Source of the DNA: Reichenbachiella sp. 5M10 | GTDB taxonomy: Bacteria; Bacteroidota; Bacteroidia; Cytophagales; Cyclobacteriaceae | Length of the DNA: 64,000 nt | Assembly: GCF_002742335.1 (NCBI RefSeq) | Contig: NZ_MDGR01000007.1 | Coordinates: 2,050,501 to 2,114,500 of the forward strand | Direction: 5' to 3' | Shown: positions 9,320-17,539 of the stretch, piece by piece | Position numbering within the stretch: the stretch's first letter is position 1 | How the letters are laid out: every line of letters begins with the position of its first letter | The notes under the pieces: generated by a model | What the model saw: only the letters and a program-made list of their open reading frames with translations | The model's database searches: none | Told to the model about the DNA's origin: nothing | Position numbers and translations under genes: made by a program

Positions 9320-10285
9320 TTAAAATCCTACGCTCTTGAGCTGTAGTCCTGTTTTTTGATCCAATCCAAACATTAAATTCATATTCTGAACAGCTTGTCC
9401 AGAAGCTCCTTTGACCAAGTTATCGATACATGAAGTCACCAAAACGGTATCTCCATGCTTCTCCACATGGATCAAACATTTGTTGGTGTTGACCACTTGT
9501 TTCATATCAGGTGCATAGTCCAACACGTGGACGAATGCAGCATCCTTATAAAACTCCCTATACATCTCGATCACTTCCTCTTCACTGAGCGTACATTTGG
9601 TGTACAAGCTAGCAAAAATCCCTCTTGGGAAATTGCCACGGACTGGGAGAAATTTCACCTCATGACCGTAATCACTTTGCAACTGCTGAATCGACTGATT
9701 GATCTCACCTAGGTGCTGATGGCTAAATGCCTTATAGATCGATACGTTATTGTTTCTCCAACTGAAATGGCTCGTTTTACTTGGGTTTTGCCCCGCTCCT
9801 GTGGATCCTGTAATTGCATTGACATGTACATCCTCGTTCAACTCGCCATTGGCTGCTAGTGGTAGAATCCCCAATTGGATCGCCGTAGCAAAACAGCCAG
9901 GATTGGCTATTTTAGTTGCCTTCTTGATCGCTCCCAAATTCAGCTCAGGCAATCCATATACAAAACCATCGGCATCAGCCTTGAGTCGGTATTCATTGCT
10001 CAAATCTATGATCTTGACACCTGCTGGGATATCATTCCCTTCCACAAACGTACGCGAGTGACCGTGCCCTGAGCAGATAAATAATACGTCTACATCAAAA
10101 TTTAGCTGATCCGTAAAGTCTCCTTCTATATCTCCCACGAGATCCTTGTGTACCGAATCAATCGAATTACCTGCATTGCTCGTACTGTGTACGAAAGCTA
10201 CATCCGTCTCCGGATGCCCTGCCAATACTCTCAACAACTCACCTGCTGTATAGCCAGCTCCACCTATTATCCCTACTTTAATCAT
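9320..10285 (-). CDS. argC: N-acyl-gamma-glutamyl-phosphate reductase
   Basis: 321 aa. It reduces acylglutamyl phosphate to the semialdehyde. The N-terminal GIIGGAGYTAGELLRVL is the NADP-binding Rossmann motif with the ArgC-specific GYTG-like variation, and NPGCFATAIQLGILPL contains the catalytic cysteine. Length is normal. The start overlaps the end of argG by eight bases, supporting one transcript. Confidence 0.95.
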   Translation of the reverse strand: MIKVGIIGGAGYTAGELLRVLAGHPETDVAFVHSTSNAGNSIDSVHKDLVGDIEGDFTDQLNFDVDVLFICSGHGHSRTFVEGNDIPAGVKIIDLSNEYRLKADADGFVYGLPELNLGAIKKATKIANPGCFATAIQLGILPLAANGELNEDVHVNAITGSTGAGQNPSKTSHFSWRNNNVSIYKAFSHQHLGEINQSIQQLQSDYGHEVKFLPVRGNFPRGIFASLYTKCTLSEEEVIEMYREFYKDAAFVHVLDYAPDMKQVVNTNKCLIHVEKHGDTVLVTSCIDNLVKGASGQAVQNMNLMFGLDQKTGLQLKSVGF

Positions 10286-11465
10286 TGTTAATCGAGCTAT
10301 AAATTTTCGTTTGGTTTGCTAATATCTTTGTAAAGCCTTTGACATCTTCACCCGACCATCCGTTGTTCATTTCACCATACTGCCCAAAATCCGATGACAT
10401 CAGATCCTTGTCAGATTCGATCCCTATCACTTGGAAACGGTAAGGTGCCAATTTTACTTTAACAGTCCCTGTAACGTTTCGCTGCGTATTTTCTAAAAAC
10501 ACTTCAATATCTCTCATCACTGGATCTAAAAACTGCCCTTCGTGTAGTAGCATTCCGTACCAGTTGGCCAGTTGCTCCTTCCAGTGTTGTTGCCACTTGG
10601 TCAAGTTGTGCTTCTCTAACAGGTGGTGTGCCTTCAATATCACGACCGGTGCTGCTGCCTCGAATCCCACACGACCTTTGATTCCGATGATCGTATCCCC
10701 GACATGCACATCACGTCCGATTCCGTACTTGGAAGCAATATCGTTGAGCGTTTCGATCACCTCGACCGCCCCCATAGTCTTGCCATTGAGACCTGTCAAC
10801 TGACCTTTATCGAAAGACAAGACCACTTCTTCACTTCCCTCCTTTTCTACTTGGCTAGGATAGGCCTCTTCGGGCAATGTCAAATTAGACGTCAAAGTCT
10901 CGTCACCTCCAACTGAAGTCCCCCACAATCCTCTGTTGATCGAGTATTTGGCTTTCTCCCAAGAGATATTGACACCCTTTTCTTTCAAATATTCTATTTC
11001 CGCCTGACGCGAAAGTTTGTTATCTCTGATCGGTGTAATTATCTCTACATCTGGACAGATTATTTGGAATATCAAATCAAAACGCACTTGGTCGTTGCCT
11101 GCGCCTGTGCTACCGTGCGCGATATAATCTGCATTGATAGACTTGGCATATTTAGCAATCGCCAAAGCCTGAAACGCTCGTTCAGCACTCACTGACAAGG
11201 GGTAAGTATTGTTTTTCAAGACATTGCCATAGATCAAATACTTGAGGCATTCGTCATAGAAGTCCTGAGTTTTTTCGAGATTGACATGCTCCACTACACC
11301 GTATGATCTCGCCCTGCTTTCGGCCTCTGCCATTTGCTCAGCAGTAAACCCTCCCGTATTGACAAGAGCGGTATATACATCCAGATTCAAACCTTGTAAA
11401 TAGAAAGCGCAATACGTGGTGTCCAATCCACCACTGAAGGCCAATACTACTTTTTTGTTACTCAT
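10278..11465 (-). CDS. argG: argininosuccinate synthase
   Basis: 395 aa. It joins citrulline and aspartate at the cost of ATP. The PP-loop motif LAFSGGLDTTY is at the N-terminus and AHGSTGAGNDQVRF is the nucleotide/citrulline-contacting segment. TTY replaces the TSV/TSI seen in many orthologues after SGGLD; this looks like a lineage variant, not damage. It overlaps the preceding GNAT gene by four bases (ATGA) and argC by eight. Confidence 0.95.
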   Translation of the reverse strand: MSNKKVVLAFSGGLDTTYCAFYLQGLNLDVYTALVNTGGFTAEQMAEAESRARSYGVVEHVNLEKTQDFYDECLKYLIYGNVLKNNTYPLSVSAERAFQALAIAKYAKSINADYIAHGSTGAGNDQVRFDLIFQIICPDVEIITPIRDNKLSRQAEIEYLKEKGVNISWEKAKYSINRGLWGTSVGGDETLTSNLTLPEEAYPSQVEKEGSEEVVLSFDKGQLTGLNGKTMGAVEVIETLNDIASKYGIGRDVHVGDTIIGIKGRVGFEAAAPVVILKAHHLLEKHNLTKWQQHWKEQLANWYGMLLHEGQFLDPVMRDIEVFLENTQRNVTGTVKVKLAPYRFQVIGIESDKDLMSSDFGQYGEMNNGWSGEDVKGFTKILANQTKIYSSINND

Positions 11466-12085
11466 TTCTTCTTCTGTTTTCTTTGATTCTTGAAATTTGC
11501 TAGACGCTGAAAACGCTTGGCAATGATTCCTTTTTCTTTGATTACAAATTTATTGGAAGCCTCGTGAAGAAGCATCCCCGTACAGAGACAATTTCTGCGT
11601 TCATTTCTTTCTAGTATATCATAATTGGGACAACTACGACATCCATTCCAAAATTCCGTGTCTGTTGTCAGTTCTGAAAACGTCACTGGTCGGTAGCCCA
11701 GTTCATAGTTGATTTTCAATACCGCCAAACTAGTGGTGATACCAAAAATCTTTGTTCCTGGAAATTTCTCTTTGGAAAGTTTGAGAACCTTGAGTTTAAT
11801 CTTCTTGGCCAACCCTAGATTTCGAAAATCTGGATGCACAACGAGACCGGAGTTAGCAAGGTACTCCTTGTTTTGCCAGGTCTCAATGTATACGAAACCC
11901 GCCAAGTCCCCCTTGTCACTCAAAGCGATAACCGCTTCACCATTGTTGATTTTCTTCTCGATGTATTTTGGATCGCGTTTAGCAATCCCAGTACCTCGCG
12001 CTTTTGCTGCGGATTCAATCAACTCACATATAGCTTGGGCATATTTAGCATGCTCAGGCGTTGCATAATGCACATCAACGTTCAT
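11462..12085 (-). CDS. GNAT N-acyltransferase with C-terminal cysteine cluster, first gene of the arginine operon
   Basis: 207 aa. Residues ~1-135 form a GNAT domain; VVHPDFRNLGLAKKI (83-97) has the basic acyl-CoA pyrophosphate loop. After it comes Cys149-x2-Cys152-x13-Cys166-x-Cys168, a spacing suited to a zinc or iron-sulfur site, followed by a Lys/Arg-rich tail. It overlaps argG by four bases and so is translationally coupled to the arginine genes. No argA- or argJ-like gene is in the operon, so this protein is a good candidate for the glutamate N-acetyl- or N-succinyltransferase opening the pathway. That function is inference; the GNAT fold and cluster are seen. Confidence 0.85.
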   Translation of the reverse strand: MNVDVHYATPEHAKYAQAICELIESAAKARGTGIAKRDPKYIEKKINNGEAVIALSDKGDLAGFVYIETWQNKEYLANSGLVVHPDFRNLGLAKKIKLKVLKLSKEKFPGTKIFGITTSLAVLKINYELGYRPVTFSELTTDTEFWNGCRSCPNYDILERNERRNCLCTGMLLHEASNKFVIKEKGIIAKRFQRLANFKNQRKQKKK

Positions 12086-12429
12086 AGTTTATGAACTTAG
12101 TTAAGTAAAAAAATATTTGGTGTTTATATATACGATATGCGACTACCACGTAGGTAATCCTTAATTAGCTGACCCCAAAGGGTCTCCTGTTCCTCCTAAG
12201 GCTAAGAGTAACTGTAGTGAAATCGATATGTGAAGCGAGTGCTTTCATTATATTATAGCTCAAAGAAAACGGTATTTATTGAAAACACTGTCAATCATTG
12301 AGCCATTTTTTAACGAAACAGATAAAATTTGTATTTATCTTAAAATTTAAAGTCAATAACTACCATTTTTACAATTAACCCCTCTCCTTACCGTTTATTT
12401 TAAAAGGCTCATACTAGCCCGTAGTAGCA
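12086..12429. other. 344-base intergenic region upstream of the arginine operon
   Basis: AT-rich region between two minus-strand genes. It must hold the 3' end signal of the GSCFA gene and the promoter of the arginine operon. I see no clean TAnnTTTG -7 element and no convincing E. coli-type ARG box. A short GC-rich hairpin (arms 12171-12175 and 12180-12184) lies about 90 bases upstream of the GNAT start and could be part of a leader. No open frame or tRNA-like fold was found. Confidence 0.4.
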
Positions 12430-13389
12430 TCAAAGAGTGGCCAATTGCTGGGTAAACCAAGCATATTCTTCTCGAACATCTACTACGTCCTTCCATACAG
12501 AAAGTTTTGCTTGAGTTTGCAATAAAAATTGGCGATGTGCTGCAGTATGTGGATTGAAAGGTCGGTGAGCCATCGCTCTTCGAATCAACTCCCACTGCTT
12601 GACAAACTCCTGGCTTGCATCATCCAGTGCAACCTGCTCAAAGCAACTCCAAATATAATCTTCTGCCTCCGCTGTAGGATGAAGCCTATCAGACTTGTAG
12701 AAGCGGTAGTCCCGCAGATCATCCATCATTATTTCGTATGCGGGGAAGTAGTACACTCCATTGCGATGAGTCAGTTGAGCGCAAAGCACACGAAGCATAG
12801 ACTTGCTCAACTGGTCTTGGACCATGCCGTCCTTGAGGTGACGCACAGGGCTGACAGTCAATATCACCTTCAATTTAGGATTATCCCGCAACAGCATATC
12901 TAGAAGCTCCTCCACAGTACTCTTCATTTCTTCGAGCGACAGCATGCGCTTGTCAAACAAAGACTGGGGTTGCTTGTGGCAATTTGCGACTACTAGGCCA
13001 TTTAGCTCGTATACCGTCGCACTACCTAATGTGATTATCAACCAATCTGCAGATCGTAGATAGCGCTGTACCTCCTGCTTCTTTTTATTGATATGCTCTA
13101 TCAGTTGCTCTTGACTGTCTGCCCGTAAATCAAAATGATAGTCATAGTGACAAAACATGCCATCACGCTCCACAAAAAGCGACTCTTCGAGTGGGGCCAA
13201 CACTCTAACCAAAGAAACAGGGTTAAAAATCACACCAAATGGATTGACCAGAGCATCGAACTTGAATTGTTGCAAACGTTCACCCATACCCTGTGCAAAA
13301 CAAGAGCCTAGCGTCACGATCTGCTGACCAATCCGGACGGACTCTTTCAGTGGTTTGAGATCAATATCGGTTTTGAGAGGGCATAGCAT
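12430..13389 (-). CDS. GSCFA family protein
   Basis: 319 aa. The family-naming motif GSCFAQGMGERL appears at residues ~28-39, and ILTVSPVRHLKDG, TLGSATVYE and SDRLHPTAEAEDYIW follow, the last resembling the DxxH block of SGNH/GDSL-type hydrolases. No signal peptide, so probably cytoplasmic. GSCFA proteins are common in Bacteroidota; their substrate is not known to me. It is a lone minus-strand gene read toward the arginine operon. Confidence 0.85.
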   Translation of the reverse strand: MLCPLKTDIDLKPLKESVRIGQQIVTLGSCFAQGMGERLQQFKFDALVNPFGVIFNPVSLVRVLAPLEESLFVERDGMFCHYDYHFDLRADSQEQLIEHINKKKQEVQRYLRSADWLIITLGSATVYELNGLVVANCHKQPQSLFDKRMLSLEEMKSTVEELLDMLLRDNPKLKVILTVSPVRHLKDGMVQDQLSKSMLRVLCAQLTHRNGVYYFPAYEIMMDDLRDYRFYKSDRLHPTAEAEDYIWSCFEQVALDDASQEFVKQWELIRRAMAHRPFNPHTAAHRQFLLQTQAKLSVWKDVVDVREEYAWFTQQLATL

Positions 13390-13404
13390 GAATCAAATAT
13401 AGGC

Positions 13405-13440
13405 ACAAAAAAACCTCTGACACAGGCCAGAGGTTTCGTT
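13405..13440 (-). terminator. terminator of the rpsF-rpsR-rplI operon
   Basis: Inverted repeat with arms 13412-13419 and 13428-13435 (AACCTCTG/CAGAGGTT), eight-base loop. On the minus strand, just after the rplI stop, the stem is followed by a run of seven T residues: a standard intrinsic terminator. Confidence 0.8.
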
Positions 13441-13460
13441 ATCTTGAGTATTGAGAGTGA

Positions 13461-13904
13461 TTATTCTGCTACTACGTTTACAGTAACATCATGCTTCACT
13501 TCTTTGTGCAAATCCAAAGTCACTACGTACTCACCCACATTCTTGATTGACGTGTTGAATCCGATTTTCTTACGATCTACTTCGAAACCTTTCACAGCCA
13601 AAGCGTCAGAAATCTGAAGTGCAGTCACTGCACCAAATATTTTTCCACTTTCTCCAGCTTTGGTTTTAATTTCAATAGCACTATCCCCAATCTTCTTCGC
13701 CAATTCTTCAGCATCTTGCTTGATTTTCTCTGCTTTGTGAGCAGCTTGACGTACGTTTTCAGCGATCATCTTTTTGTTAGATGGGCTACCGATGATAGCA
13801 AATCCTTGAGGAATCAAGAAATTTCTACCATATCCTGGCTTTACAGCTACAATATCGTTTTTATAACCAAGGCCTTTAATATCTTCTTTCAATATAATTT
13901 CCAT
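13461..13904 (-). CDS. rplI: 50S ribosomal protein L9
   Basis: 147 aa, normal length for L9. The N-terminal domain has the classic start MEIILKEDIKGLGYKNDIV followed by the VKPGYGRNFLIPQGFA rRNA-binding segment, and the C-terminal domain is joined by a long helix. It is the third gene of the rpsF-rpsR-rplI operon, nine bases after rpsR, and is followed by an intrinsic terminator. Confidence 0.97.
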   Translation of the reverse strand: MEIILKEDIKGLGYKNDIVAVKPGYGRNFLIPQGFAIIGSPSNKKMIAENVRQAAHKAEKIKQDAEELAKKIGDSAIEIKTKAGESGKIFGAVTALQISDALAVKGFEVDRKKIGFNTSIKNVGEYVVTLDLHKEVKHDVTVNVVAE

Positions 13905-13913
13905 GTCCTTGTA

Positions 13914-14165
13914 TTATTTTAATGAATCCGTAACATATGGTAACAAAGCTAGGTGTCTCGCTCTTTTGACAGCTTGAGAAACTTTACCTTGGAATTTCTG
14001 GCTCGTACCAGTCAATCTTCTTGGCAAAATTTTACCTTGCTCGTTGACGAACTTCAATAGGAAGTTAGCGTCTTTGTAATCGATATACTTGATACCGTTT
14101 TTCTTGAATCTGCAGTACTTTTTCTTCCTGTCAGTTCTGTTCATTGGTTCGTTAACTAATGTCAT
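13914..14165 (-). CDS. rpsR: 30S ribosomal protein S18
   Basis: 83 aa. Typical S18 features: [20 protein letters not shown] and [19 protein letters not shown], the latter binding 16S rRNA with S6. It overlaps rpsF by four bases (ATGA), which couples synthesis of the S6-S18 pair. Basic N-terminus. Confidence 0.97.
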   Translation of the reverse strand: MTLVNEPMNRTDRKKKYCRFKKNGIKYIDYKDANFLLKFVNEQGKILPRRLTGTSQKFQGKVSQAVKRARHLALLPYVTDSLK

Positions 14166-14518
14166 GATGCAGCCTCCTCTTTCTTTTTGTTAAATGCTCC
14201 GCCTTTTCTCTTCACGTTGTAAGCCAACGCATGTTTGTCCAAAGCAGTAGTCAAAAATCGCATGATCTTCTCGTCACGTCTGTACTCAGTTTCTAGAGCA
14301 TCAACAATGGTAGTTTCACCTTCGAATTCGAACAATTGGTAAAATCCTGTTGATTTGTGCTGGATCGGATAAGCTAACTTTTTCAAGCCCCAGTTCTCTT
14401 CGTTGGTGATCTTAGCACCATTATCTTCAAGAACCTTTTTAAACTTTCCGACAGCATCCTTCATCTGATCATCAGACAAAACGGGAGTTAAAATGAATAC
14501 CGTCTCGTAATTTTTCAT
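14162..14518 (-). CDS. rpsF: 30S ribosomal protein S6
   Basis: 118 aa. Starts [18 protein letters not shown], the usual S6 opening, and contains [20 protein letters not shown]; the tail is Lys/Glu-rich. First gene of the S6-S18-L9 operon. The replication-linked ssb often found between S6 and S18 in other phyla is absent here, as is usual for Bacteroidota. Confidence 0.97.
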   Translation of the reverse strand: MKNYETVFILTPVLSDDQMKDAVGKFKKVLEDNGAKITNEENWGLKKLAYPIQHKSTGFYQLFEFEGETTIVDALETEYRRDEKIMRFLTTALDKHALAYNVKRKGGAFNKKKEEAAS

Positions 14519-14577
14519 TATGAAATATTTAGTTTTAAAAATCGAGGGGCAAAATTAGAAAAACATTACTTGAAATA

Positions 14578-14585
14578 CAAAAGTA
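14578..14585 (-). promoter_or_regulatory. candidate -7 promoter element for rpsF operon
   Basis: On the minus strand the sequence reads TACTTTTG, a full match to the Bacteroidota -7 consensus TAnnTTTG, 59 bases upstream of the rpsF ATG. No TTG -33 element is found at the usual 17-23 base spacing, so confidence is modest. Confidence 0.4.
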
Positions 14586-14680
14586 TTGACAAGATACTGA
14601 GAAGCTGGAAATCAACTAATCTCCCCTACGTACAATTAGGAAACAGCCACCCATTGTCTACAAGATCCCTAACAATACAA

Positions 14681-14708
14681 ATCCCCATCGGAAAAACCCG
14701 ATGGGGAT
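14681..14708 (-). terminator. hairpin downstream of the lipoprotein gene
   Basis: Perfect 11-bp inverted repeat, arms 14681-14691 and 14698-14708 with a six-base loop, directly downstream of the minus-strand lipoprotein gene. The following T tract is short and broken (ATTTGTATTG), so termination may be partial. Confidence 0.6.
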
Positions 14709-14737
14709 GTATATCTATTCTCTGTCAAGGGAATCTT

Positions 14738-15544
14738 CTACTCACATTCGGTATCCATCAAATCAGCATCCCAACAGTGGTACTCTGAATCTTGAAAGTG
14801 TGCTTCGCTCATCACTCGTCCCTGCCCAGAGGCTTGGCTCCACATGATGCTTACTTCATTGTCTATTGATGCATCATAGATGGTCACCATACGGTCCAAA
14901 TCAGTGCTCGCATCTGCTTCGTACTCAATCGAGCTACCTTCATTATCACCTTCCTTTTGGACTGTAAAGGTCACATGAGCTATATCTGAATCATCTTCAT
15001 TCGTCCAATCACTCGTCAACCACACACTTGGGTTCTCTGGGCTTTCGTACAACATCCAACTTCCTGATTCACCATTGACTGTTGATTCACCTTCAAACCA
15101 CATAAACTCATCCAAATCCGTCCCATGAGATATATAACCTTTCCAGTCGACATCATCACCATCTACATCAGCGGTCAGTTTGATTTGATAATCACTTTGC
15201 GCGGGGACATCAAAGTTCCTCTCCCATACCCACAGCTCTGTTTCCTCGTCAAAGTACGCCTCGGCACCCACTGTGGCTTTGAATGCTGTCACAGGGATCA
15301 CCAAGTGCTGATACAGTATACTTGAATATACCCCTACATTGATGGCTGCATAGCCCCAGTTGCCGACCATGGCCTCACGAGCGCCTTCATCTGTGGCATC
15401 ATTGAACTCACCAAAATCAGGAGCCATTGTGGAAGAGCTAGGTACAGTAGGAGCTGTATCAGTACTCATGTTTTCAGAATCATCTTCTGTACAAGCACTC
15501 AATACTACTATGGGGATCAAAAGGGTTGCAATAAATCGTTTCAT
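14738..15544 (-). CDS. lipoprotein of unknown function
   Basis: 268 aa from the ATG at 15544; the frame reaches 15583 but the extension precedes the signal peptide. Starts MKRFIATLLIPIVVLSACTED: a lipoprotein signal with the lipobox cysteine followed by acidic residues, a pattern that in Bacteroidota can direct surface exposure. The remainder is acidic, rich in Trp and Ser/Thr, and probably all-beta. No domain recognised. Solitary gene with a 274-base upstream region in which no clear promoter motif was seen. Confidence 0.75.
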   Translation of the reverse strand: MKRFIATLLIPIVVLSACTEDDSENMSTDTAPTVPSSSTMAPDFGEFNDATDEGAREAMVGNWGYAAINVGVYSSILYQHLVIPVTAFKATVGAEAYFDEETELWVWERNFDVPAQSDYQIKLTADVDGDDVDWKGYISHGTDLDEFMWFEGESTVNGESGSWMLYESPENPSVWLTSDWTNEDDSDIAHVTFTVQKEGDNEGSSIEYEADASTDLDRMVTIYDASIDNEVSIMWSQASGQGRVMSEAHFQDSEYHCWDADLMDTECE

Positions 15545-15818
15545 ACTATTCGTTTTTGATTTAACATGTCTATTCATACCCACTCAATAGCCAAACACCA
15601 TGCCATGTCAGAACCATGAAGAAAGAGTTCTATATTTACTCACAGAGAAACTCCTGCTCCCAAAAAACAATACACTGATATACAGCAAACTATAAGATCC
15701 AATCCCATACCACTTCAACATCTCTCAGGAACCAATTCACTTCTTTGATTACCCAAAACTGTGGAACTCTGTAGAGTTTTTTTCTCAATATGAGAAGTCT
15801 CCACTAAAAATGAGACCT

Positions 15819-16589
15819 TCAAATGTCCCATTGTTCGTTGAGCGAAGCAATGGCATGGTATCCCGTCAAATCAAATTGACAGGGCACAACGGATACATAG
15901 TTGTCAGAAATAGCCCACTCATCGTTGTCTTCTCCTTTGTCATGATTGACAAAATTGCCTACCATCCAATAGTAGTTGCGTCCATGAGGGTCTAGGCGTT
16001 TATCAAACTCCTCCTCCCATCGGGCATTGGCTTGACGACAAATCTTGATTCCTTTGAGCTTTTCATTCTGCTTGGGAGGAAAATTGACATTCAGTGCTAT
16101 CCCCGTCGGAAGGCCATGATCAAGTACGTTTCGCGTAATTTTGAGCACAAACTCGTCTACATGTGAAAAATCGGCATCCGCACTAAAATCACATAACGAA
16201 AAACCAATAGCGGGTCCACCTTCGATAGCACCCTCGATAGCTGCAGACATAGTCCCTGAGTAAAGCACACTGATACTTGTATTAGACCCATGATTGATCC
16301 CACTGACAACCAGGTCTACTTTGCGATCACGCAGCACCTCACGCTTGGCGAGTTTGATACAATCCGCAGGAGTACCTGAGCATTCGTAGGCGAGAATATC
16401 CCCAAACAAGTCTGACTTGACCAACCGAAGCGTATCTCCTACAGTGATGGCATGTCCCATTCCGGATTGAGGCTTGTCCGGGGCGACCACCACGACTTCA
16501 CCGAGAGTTGACATCAGTTCGACAAGTTTTCTAATACCATTGGAGGTGATACCATCATCATTTGATATAAGGATCAAGGGCTTTGCCAT
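15819..16589 (-). CDS. surE: 5'/3'-nucleotidase SurE
   Basis: 256 aa, normal length. The metal-binding N-terminal motif ISNDDGITSNGIRKLVELM is characteristic, with SGINHGSNTSISVLYSGTMSAA forming the second active-site loop (Asn and Ser ligands). SurE removes phosphate from nucleoside monophosphates, a stress-linked housekeeping role. Cytoplasmic. Stands alone on the minus strand. Confidence 0.95.
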   Translation of the reverse strand: MAKPLILISNDDGITSNGIRKLVELMSTLGEVVVVAPDKPQSGMGHAITVGDTLRLVKSDLFGDILAYECSGTPADCIKLAKREVLRDRKVDLVVSGINHGSNTSISVLYSGTMSAAIEGAIEGGPAIGFSLCDFSADADFSHVDEFVLKITRNVLDHGLPTGIALNVNFPPKQNEKLKGIKICRQANARWEEEFDKRLDPHGRNYYWMVGNFVNHDKGEDNDEWAISDNYVSVVPCQFDLTGYHAIASLNEQWDI

Positions 16590-16740
16590 AGTCGTTTTCT
16601 TTTTGCTTTAAAACTAAACTAAGCCTACGGTATAGTCCATGCAATTCACAAAAAAAGCCCAAGTCAACTTGAGCTTTTCTTTCATAACTGAACCTCATCC
16701 TGCTGGCTGTAGCGCTTACCTACGACAAGGCTCTGATCAC

Positions 16741-17427
16741 TTATCCTTTGTGTACTTTTCCGCTACTCGATGTATCTATATCTACGGTCTCTGGATCTCC
16801 ATGATAAGTCACTTTGCCACTACTACTGACTGTAGCTGACAATTCTCTACTCACATCAACAGTAGCCTTGCCAGACGAACTCACCTTGACACGTGCTCCT
16901 TTGGACTTCAAATTCACTCCATGGTATTTACCCGAAGAGCTCACTTCTATATCTTGTGTACTCACTTCACCGCTCAATGTCACCTTGCCACTGCTAGACA
17001 CCTCCAACTTGAGCCTCTCTACATCTAAAATCAAGATCATCGTCCCAGAACTGCTGCACTGGACATACAACTCATTGGACTCAATCTCAGAGGCTGACTT
17101 GACTACCGCAGATGAACTACAACGAATCTCACGCAAATCCTCAGAATAAGTCAACACTACGTCTACAGATTGACTACCATAGCTACCACGATCCATATGG
17201 ATATTTAGCGTATTTCCTTTGATCTCTGTCAGTACTTTGTCAACAGACACACCATCAGTCATCACGACTGCTTCGTTTTTTTCCCCTTGAACCAAAGTCA
17301 CTTGAATGGACTCCCCGACACTCACTGCTTCAAAATTATCCAAGTTCCGTGTTTGTTCGTTGGTTTGAGCATATGCACTGATAGCTAGTACACACAAACC
17401 GGTTATGATCGTATATATTCTTTTCAT
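16741..17427 (-). CDS. secreted DUF2807 (head GIN domain) protein
   Basis: 228 aa with signal peptide MKRIYTIITGLCVLAISAYA. The mature part opens with TRNLDNFEAVSVGESIQVTL, the usual DUF2807 entry, then forms a right-handed beta-helix-like repeat: the tetrad SSSG recurs six times at ~20-residue spacing (as SSSGT once and SSSGK five times) and ends with SSSGKVHKG. Such proteins are exported in Bacteroidota, with unproven adhesin-like roles. The regular Ser-Gly turns are probably stacked corners of the helix. Confidence 0.85.
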   Translation of the reverse strand: MKRIYTIITGLCVLAISAYAQTNEQTRNLDNFEAVSVGESIQVTLVQGEKNEAVVMTDGVSVDKVLTEIKGNTLNIHMDRGSYGSQSVDVVLTYSEDLREIRCSSSAVVKSASEIESNELYVQCSSSGTMILILDVERLKLEVSSSGKVTLSGEVSTQDIEVSSSGKYHGVNLKSKGARVKVSSSGKATVDVSRELSATVSSSGKVTYHGDPETVDIDTSSSGKVHKG

Positions 17428-17515
17428 GTTTTAAAATTTGTTTCTCATAAGACAACTACTCTCTTAGAAGAGTTGCATAGTCCGCACAATTATTACATCT
17501 CAAACGATATTTGAT

Positions 17516-17523
17516 TAGTTTTG
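17516..17523 (+). promoter_or_regulatory. candidate -7 promoter element for mtaB
   Basis: TAGTTTTG matches the Bacteroidota -7 consensus TAnnTTTG, 16 bases before the mtaB ATG, which would give a short leader. No TTG -33 partner is seen at the expected distance. Confidence 0.3.
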
Positions 17524-17539
17524 CCAAAATTTCCCAGAA

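Noticed and set aside
10564-10916. Plus-strand open frames opposite argG and other arginine genes
   Set aside because: They lie wholly inside strongly conserved minus-strand genes, have no family-like motifs and no start context; they are coding shadows.
12171-12184. Possible arginine riboswitch or tRNA fold upstream of the operon
   Set aside because: Only a 5-bp stem with four-base loop is seen; no cloverleaf and no conserved aptamer pattern.
16750-17150. Regular DNA repeats that could suggest a CRISPR or tandem-repeat element
   Set aside because: The periodicity follows SSSG protein repeats at ~60 bases in a coding frame and the DNA units differ by synonymous changes; no direct repeats with unique spacers.
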